Source: Siphonodentalium dalli
Taxonomy: Eukaryota; Mollusca; Scaphopoda; Gadilida; Siphonodentaliidae
Length of the DNA stretch: 64,000 nt
NCBI GenBank assembly: GCA_032622095.1
Contig: CP136069.1
Span: 157,035,043 to 157,099,042, forward strand
Direction of reading: 5' to 3'
The translations under genes and the position numbers were made by a program. The notes under the pieces are model-generated. The model saw nothing but the letters and a program-made list of their open reading frames with translations. It made no database searches and was not told the origin of the DNA. Shown here one piece after another: positions 58,890-64,000 of this stretch (positions within the stretch are counted from its first letter, which is position 1; each line of letters starts with the position of its first letter).

Positions 58890-59119
58890 ACAGTAATGCT
58901 CTAAATAATCGACTCCTTAACCACAGCGGAATTATGGGTAATTTTTCAGGATTTAGTTGGAAATATGGCTTGTTGCCATTGATCAGAAAGCTCTCAATGA
59001 GAGCTTTCCGATGAATGTCAACAAGTCATATTTCCACTAAATCCTGAAAAATTACCCATAATTCCAGTGATAATTCCGCTGTGGTTAAGGATTTGATTAT
59101 TTAGAGCATTTAATACTGT
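58890..59119. repeat. 230-bp hairpin
   Basis: Arms of about 100 bp: 'atgctctaaataatcgactc' + 'cttaaccacagcggaattat' pairs with the text ending 'gattatttagagcatttaat'. The centre is GCTCTCAATGAGAGC near 59003. A CCCTTTTCTTTACTAAATAC end next to TTAA (58855-58858) lies just to the left, so it may be the core of a TTAA element. Confidence 0.8.
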
Positions 59120-59327
59120 CATTTTCTTAGGAGATGGTCAAATAACAGGGCTTAAAATCCATTGGAAGAGAGGAGAATCAAAATCAAATTGGATCTTTTG
59201 GTAGTTATTAATCAAAATATCAGTATGATGTGCCAAAATCAGATTACAAGGGCTGCAGCCCCGAGCGGGGTGGGTACAGAAGGTGGTTATGCATGGATTT
59301 CCATATTGTACTTTTTTTCGAAATTAA

Positions 59328-59733
59328 CCCTTTACCCAACAGAACGGCTCTGTGCCAATGCATTCTCTTATATATGCGAGTCGACCATAGGTCGCCTCGC
59401 ATATATAAGAGAATGCATTGGCTTAACACATATTAAAAATGATCAAATTGTCAAAGAATGTAGAAAATATTATAAGAAAAAATGGTAAAAAGTGTTAATT
59501 TTTTTTTTTTTTTAGGCCAATGCATTCTCTTATATATGCGAGGCTACCTATGGTCGACTCGCATATATAAGAGAATGCATTGGCACAGGGCATAACTGTA
59601 ACCATCACAATGTGGTCAATGAACCGGTTCCAATGACATCAATATTTGTATGGTGTTATTGAGACAGACCGAAGATATTTTAGGCTGTTGAAGCTTTATA
59701 TGGGCGTTTTTGGCCGTTTTGTTGGGTAAAGGG
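59328..59733. mobile_element. 406-bp TTAA MITE, family CCCTTTACCCAACARAACGG, with two hairpin modules
   Basis: TTAA occurs at 59324-59327 and 59734-59737. The ends CCCTTTACCCAACAGAACGG and, reverse complemented, CCCTTTACCCAACAAAACGG differ at one position. It carries two copies of the shared hairpin in opposite orientation, 59354-59422 and 59516-59584. No coding capacity. Confidence 0.85.
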
Positions 59734-59737
59734 TTAA

Positions 59738-60524
59738 CAGGCCATCCTTCAACTGACATCTATCATCTTTCAGCCAAATTGCTGCTAATATTTTTTCACA
59801 AAAAAGAGTTTTCTAAGGCAATCAGATGCTGCCAATTGCGCAAATCAATTTTTTATTCTAGCCAGTGTTTGTCACGCAAATCTTTACGTGAGTCGATTCA
59901 GTGATTCGTGTGGAATATTAAGCCCTGAGATAATTGAGAGGTTAAGATTGAAAAGATATAATTTCGCCCTTCAAGAAATATCAGACAATACTATTCGTCA
60001 TGGTGTTGTGGCAGATTGTGACCAATTGTAGAAATATTATATTCTGTTGATAAACTCTGCACAACACTGAGCGTGAATGTTGCACACAAGTTGTGACCTC
60101 ATTTAATGCTGTCTTTAATGTGGCACGTTACCAATCTCATTGATAACTAATGAAATCGTTGGGTTGAGTTGCATGGACTTGATTTGGAAACATAACATAG
60201 CTGATTACTGGATAATACTTTCCTGTCTCAGAAAGGTCTTATGCTTGACGGGCAAAGCTTGGAATTTTATCATTTTAACTCTCTATTAGTTTGAATGGTA
60301 AAGAGAGCGGCACATCTATGAACAGCTGGTTGAAAGTCAGATATTCAACAGTTATGAGATTGGAGATCTTGTTTTCTGCACTTGAATCAATAAAAAGTCA
60401 CTCAAAATGAATAACAGCATTTTCCTACTATTCAGCTTGATTTGCAAAAATAATGGTGGGGAGAAAAATACAATGTTGATTGATAATATAAGCGCAACAA
60501 GCTGGTATTCAAAGTTACCTCAAC
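59738..60524. other. No recognisable gene
   Basis: AT-rich spacer; nothing supported. Confidence 0.4.
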
Positions 60525-60532
60525 TTCACATC

Positions 60533-60786
60533 CAAGCCTTGAAATAGTGTGTCTGTCATTTGCAGAATGAGGTCCCCAGAGGGTGAATTTAGTGATGCTA
60601 CCCCGCATAGTGGGCTAGCATCACCAAATTCACCCTCTGGGAACCTCATTCTGCCGAGTTGTAAGCAGAATGAGGTCCCCAGAGGGTGAATTTGGTGATG
60701 CTAGCCCGCTATGCGGGATAGCATCACTAAATTCACCCTCTGGGGACCTCATTCTGCAAATGACAGACACCCTATTTCAAGGCTTG
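60533..60786. mobile_element. 254-bp double-hairpin palindromic MITE with perfect 8-bp target duplication
   Basis: The target duplication TTCACATC is at 60525-60532 and 60787-60794. The ends are CAAGCCTTGAAATAGTGTG and, reverse complemented, CAAGCCTTGAAATAGGGTG. Inside, two head-to-head hairpins each carry GCAGAATGAGGTCCCCAGAG and its complement, so the strand can fold either as one long stem or as a three-armed cruciform. CA ends and an 8-bp duplication fit hAT. No coding capacity. Confidence 0.9.
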
Positions 60787-60898
60787 TTCACATCTGACAA
60801 CAATGCTTCTGTAAGGTCCGACAATGAGACAACATTCAGTCAAAAACAAATCAAAGATATCTGTTTGTCAACAATAAAGCCACAAAACTGATAGTTAA

Positions 60899-60985
60899 CC
60901 CTTTCATGATGGGAGCTGCGTTGGTGCAACATTAAATATCCTGTGCCAGTGCATTGTCTTATATATGCGAGTCTTCCACAGACGA
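60899..60985. mobile_element. Truncated TTAA MITE, CCCTTTCATGATGGGAGC family
   Basis: TTAA at 60895-60898, then CCCTTTCATGATGGGAGCTG and 'gttggtgcaacattaa', followed by half of the hairpin from 60945. The right half is missing. Confidence 0.65.
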
Positions 60986-61074
60986 AAAAAACTAATTGTT
61001 AATTTCGCTGAACTCTTGATTACAGTTGCCCCGATTTGATTCGATGAAATAATTGTGATTCACAAGAGCCTTAA

Positions 61075-61340
61075 CCCTTTAAGTGCCAGGTCCGATTTTT
61101 GTATCAACCCATATACCCTGTGCCAATGCATTCTCTTATATATGCGAGTCGACCATAGGTCACCTCGCATATATAAGAGAATGCATTGGCCTAACAATTT
61201 TTCATCATTTGTTATTATTATTTACAATTTTAATAATTTTTTTAAAATCTAAAAAACAAAAAAAGGTTTTTTATTTTTTTAGGGTCGATTTTACAGACCG
61301 TAAATTAGGGCCGATGAGATCGCCCCTGGCACTGAAAGGG
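61075..61340 (+). mobile_element. 266-bp TTAA MITE, CCCTTTGAGTGCCAGG family
   Basis: TTAA occurs at 61071-61074 and 61341-61344. The ends are CCCTTTAAGTGCCAGG and, reverse complemented, CCCTTTCAGTGCCAGG. The hairpin module is at 61122-61190. A/T runs lengthen the interior compared with the 52-kb copy. Confidence 0.85.
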
Positions 61341-61780
61341 TTAATGATAAGCAGTTTTCTCAGGAAATATCCAGATAATACTTCAACAAACATCCTGGTT
61401 ATTTGTTGAACTTATTAGCTGCACATTTAAAAAAAAAAACGAATGAATGAGAGTATTATGTCTTCTGCACTTGTTTTATCCAAAACACCCCTACAAATGA
61501 ATAATAGATTATTCCAGTAGACACTTTTATAGCTGAATGGGAGAATCAATTAAGCACTGAACAGTCTAAGTTGTTGTAGTACACAGGACAGGCACAATAC
61601 AAATGATGATTAATTTAAACAGCTCCTAATGTCATATTGATATACGGATTACAAATAGGCGACATTTAGTTACGGATACATATAAAAGATCTGAAATACG
61701 TTATAGACATATTGTGAGACTATTTTAGTAACCAAACTGATAAGCTAGTACCCAGACGCAATGAAAGAACATAGCATTAA

Positions 61781-62174
61781 CCCTTCCATGATTGGAGCTT
61801 CCTGAAATTTTGCGAAAACCCTGTGCCAATGCACACTAATGCATATATTACTGTATATCTCCTATGGGAGACTTGCATAAAAAGAGAATGCACTGGCACA
61901 GGATCTTTAACCCTTTGAGTACCAGGTCGATTTTTGTATTAACCCATATACCCTGTGCCAATGCATTCTCTTATATATGCGAGTCGAACATAGGTCGCCT
62001 CGCATATATAAGAGAATGCATTGGTCTAACAATTTTTTTACAATTTTTTACAATTTTAATAATTTATTCTTATATTCTTTAACAGACTTATTTTGTAGGT
62101 TTAGGGCCGATGAGATCGGCCCCTGGCACTCAAAGGGTTAATACCGCATAAGCACAACTCCCGTCATGAAAGGG
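61781..62174. mobile_element. Outer TTAA MITE hosting a younger TTAA MITE
   Basis: TTAA occurs at 61777-61780 and 62175-62178. The ends are CCCTTCCATGATTGGAGC and, reverse complemented, CCCTTTCATGACGGGAG. It carries its own hairpin (61825-61897) and is split by the 61911-62137 element. Confidence 0.8.
61911..62137 (+). mobile_element. Inner 227-bp TTAA MITE, CCCTTTGAGTGCCAGG family
   Basis: TTAA occurs at 61907-61910 and 62138-62141. The ends are CCCTTTGAGTACCAGG and, reverse complemented, CCCTTTGAGTGCCAGG. The hairpin is at 61957-62025. It is nearly identical to the 51993-52220 copy and sits inside a different TTAA family, which gives the insertion order. Confidence 0.9.
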
Positions 62175-62179
62175 TTAAA

Positions 62180-62660
62180 TATGGAACAGTAATAACACTG
62201 AAAATTGCAGTTACATTGATCGTACCATTTCAGGAACACTATTTACTCACAAAGGAAAATATTTATTCCTCAATTCAGGATGCTCACCCAAGTGAAGTGT
62301 TGCCCATAGTCCAAATACTGCCACTCAGATAGTGGCTCATGAAAATAATACCCTGCATCTCACGGCTCATATGCTACTTGAGAAGAATGGTTAACTGTTG
62401 TCTAGACTATATTATCACTACAGTGAAGTGATATGAGATGCTCTGAAGTGTGAAATTCACATTCTTCAATCTGAGGCTTGTGATTATCACTATAAACACT
62501 ACGGTGAAGTGATATGAATCTCAAATTTGAGTCAAGATGAGGTGAGCTGTAAAAACAGACAAGCCACTGCAGGCAGGTCAAATGAGAGAAACATCAACCA
62601 AAATACTAGTTCATGTTTCCTGCGACTTAAACCAGATTGTGATATGCCAGAAGATGAGGT
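62180..62660. other. No gene; local dyads
   Basis: Repeated 'cactacggtgaagtgatatga' and 'cactacagtgaagtgatatg' phrases (62417 and 62497, split from longer text) form a short direct repeat. Nothing coding. Confidence 0.45.
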
Positions 62661-62664
62661 CTAC

Positions 62665-62775
62665 GCAGAACGATGTCCCCAGAGGATAAATTTGGTAATG
62701 CTAGCCTGGCACATCACTAAATCCACAATCTGGGGACATCATTCTGCAAATGACAGACACTCTATTCCAAGGCTA
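62665..62775. mobile_element. Remnant of the CAAGCC palindromic MITE
   Basis: 'gatgtccccagagg', 'atgctagc', 'ctggggacatcattctgc', 'gacagacactctattccaag' in the family order. The left terminal 35 bp are missing. Confidence 0.65.
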
Positions 62776-62815
62776 GCATCTAAAAAGCAGAAATATCATA
62801 AGCTGGTTTATTTAA

Positions 62816-63041
62816 CCCTTTGAGTGCCAGGTCCATTTTTGTATCAACCCATATACCCTGTGCCAATGCATTCTCTTATATATGAGAGTCGACCATAGGT
62901 CGCCTCGCATATATAAGAGAATTCATTGGCTTAACAATTTTTTTTTTTTTTTTTTACAATTTTAATAATTTATTCTTATATTCTTTAAGACTTATTTTGT
63001 AGGTTTAGGGCCGATGAGATCAGCCCCTGGCACTCAAAGGG
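62816..63041 (+). mobile_element. 226-bp TTAA MITE, CCCTTTGAGTGCCAGG family, intact
   Basis: TTAA occurs at 62812-62815 and 63042-63045. The ends CCCTTTGAGTGCCAGG match perfectly. The hairpin is at 62862-62930 with one arm change (GAATTCATTGGC). Confidence 0.9.
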
Positions 63042-63045
63042 TTAA

Positions 63046-63500
63046 AAGAAAACTTGGACTACGAGAACACTGGCATTGTTATATTACATTCATTGTTAGG
63101 CCATGCATCAATCACAGCGCAATCCATCAAATGATCTCAACCCACCGTAGTTATCCTCATGCAAATACAGAGGCTCAATCGGTCATGTTACCATGGTTAT
63201 TATAGAGCCCAGGATCTCGAACGCTGATTTGGATACTCAAGATCTCCAATGCTCATCAGAATACTCTCAAATAAACGAGCATGCATATTTATTTATTAAC
63301 GAGCATGTAATTTATTAATTTTGTAAACAATTCTCAACTTTTACGATGCTTAGTTAGGTGTGCATGTTTATTTTATTTTCCCGGCTAACTCTATTATAGA
63401 ACAGTTAATTTGAATGGGAATAACTATGAAATATGAAATTTCAGGGTATTCATGTACCATTACTCCACTCACTAAATATATAATTTATTAAAAAGAAAAC
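63046..63500. other. No recognisable gene
   Basis: AT-rich sequence; a small duplication of 'cgagcatg' text lies at 63277-63310. Nothing supported. Confidence 0.4.
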
Positions 63501-63539
63501 ATATTTATCTTTTGAAATCTCCCCGGTAGGATATTGCAC

Positions 63540-63931
63540 CAAACTTCCTGGCATGTTTATTCGAGTCTACACTTTTATCTGAACATTTCAAACCAATGAA
63601 TAGAAACCTGTCCACGCTTGTATTATATCTTTGTCTGCTTACATTTCTTGAACAGCCCTCCAGAGGAATCATATACCATTTCAATGTATACTTTTATAAC
63701 TGAGTAACTGAATTGGAGAATCTTTTAGTAAAGAAAGGGTGACCCTTTGTTAAGGGTGACCCTTTGTTGAACATATTACCTGAGCATTTCCCTCGAATGA
63801 ATAGGAATCATTCTGCACTTCTATTATCTAATTGTCTACTTATTTTTCCCGGAAAAACTCCAGATGATAATAGACCATTCCAATTTATATTATTATAACT
63901 GAATGGGAGAATCCATTGAATAAAGAAAGGG
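63540..63931. mobile_element. Partial TTAA MITE(s), CCCTTTCTTTACTAAATGG family
   Basis: The text 'gaatgggagaatccattgaa' plus TAAAGAAAGGG abuts TTAA at 63932-63935. A parallel end, 'ttttagtaaagaaagggtga', lies near 63725, and 'cattactt...cctc/ccagat.aata' text is repeated in the two halves. The left boundary is unclear. Confidence 0.5.
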
Positions 63932-63969
63932 TTAAAAACTTTCAGGACGGAATAAGAATTTTACAAAAC

Positions 63970-64000
63970 CAAGCCTTGAAATAGCGTGTCTGTCATTTGC
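63970..64000. mobile_element. CAAGCCTTGAAATAG palindromic MITE, cut by window end
   Basis: CAAGCCTTGAAATAGCGTGT then 'ctgtcatttgc' is the first 31 bp of the family seen in full at 60533-60786. Confidence 0.75.

Noticed and set aside
52039-62025. Recurring peptide frames containing LYMRVDHRSPRIYKRMHW or CANAFSYICES
   Set aside because: They are translations of the same palindromic hairpin module in either orientation; no start, length or context is conserved beyond the repeat.

Overview
The window reads as AT-rich intergenic or intronic DNA from a marine invertebrate, most likely a lophotrochozoan and probably a mollusc. The lineage guess rests on the kinds of non-LTR retrotransposon present, on the dispersed repeat ending 'caggtgagctaaaa' (33.3 and 34.3 kb) that I associate with molluscan genomes, and on the abundance of fold-back elements. 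No intact multi-exon host gene can be proven. The only host-gene candidates are a promoter plus signal-peptide exon at 13.9-14.07 kb, a possible later exon at 23.7 kb, and a decayed THAP-domain gene at 53.5-53.98 kb. Nearly everything else is mobile or tandem repeat DNA, often nested several layers deep. Layout: 0.9-3.2 kb is a 2.3-kb fold-back palindrome. 4.4-10.9 kb is an almost full-length L1/Tx1-type LINE (ORF1 + ORF2), broken by two small TTAA-flanked elements whose removal restores the reading frame. 11.3-14.6 kb holds dispersed repeats, a TGTGTA-rich fold-back, a 136-bp tandem repeat, a candidate first exon and a TTAA element. 14.9-17.84 kb is an exact 61-bp satellite of 48 units with higher-order structure. 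17.9-19.1 kb is a 22-bp palindromic repeat array plus a hairpin. 19.2-23.0 kb is a nest of four transposons. 24.1-28.2 kb is a PHD-finger/endonuclease/RT LINE with a (TTGAA)n tail. 28-36 kb is repeat debris, molluscan-type dispersed repeats and a long minisatellite. 36.1-37.05 kb is a non-autonomous hAT element with a perfect 8-bp target duplication. 37.6-44.3 kb is a minus-strand CR1-like LINE with a 2A-like motif (GDLETNPGP), carrying a 2.9-kb terminal-inverted-repeat element and a truncated copy of the other LINE type. 44.7-64 kb is a field of palindromic MITEs. The strongest theme is a set of at least six short element families that share exact TTAA target duplications but have different terminal inverted repeats. 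Several carry the same ~69-bp hairpin module, present about 14 times in the window. No TTAA-specific transposase is encoded here, so these elements must depend on an enzyme elsewhere in the genome. All calls were made by eye; family names of repeats are inferences, whereas target duplications, inverted repeats and motifs are visible in the sequence.
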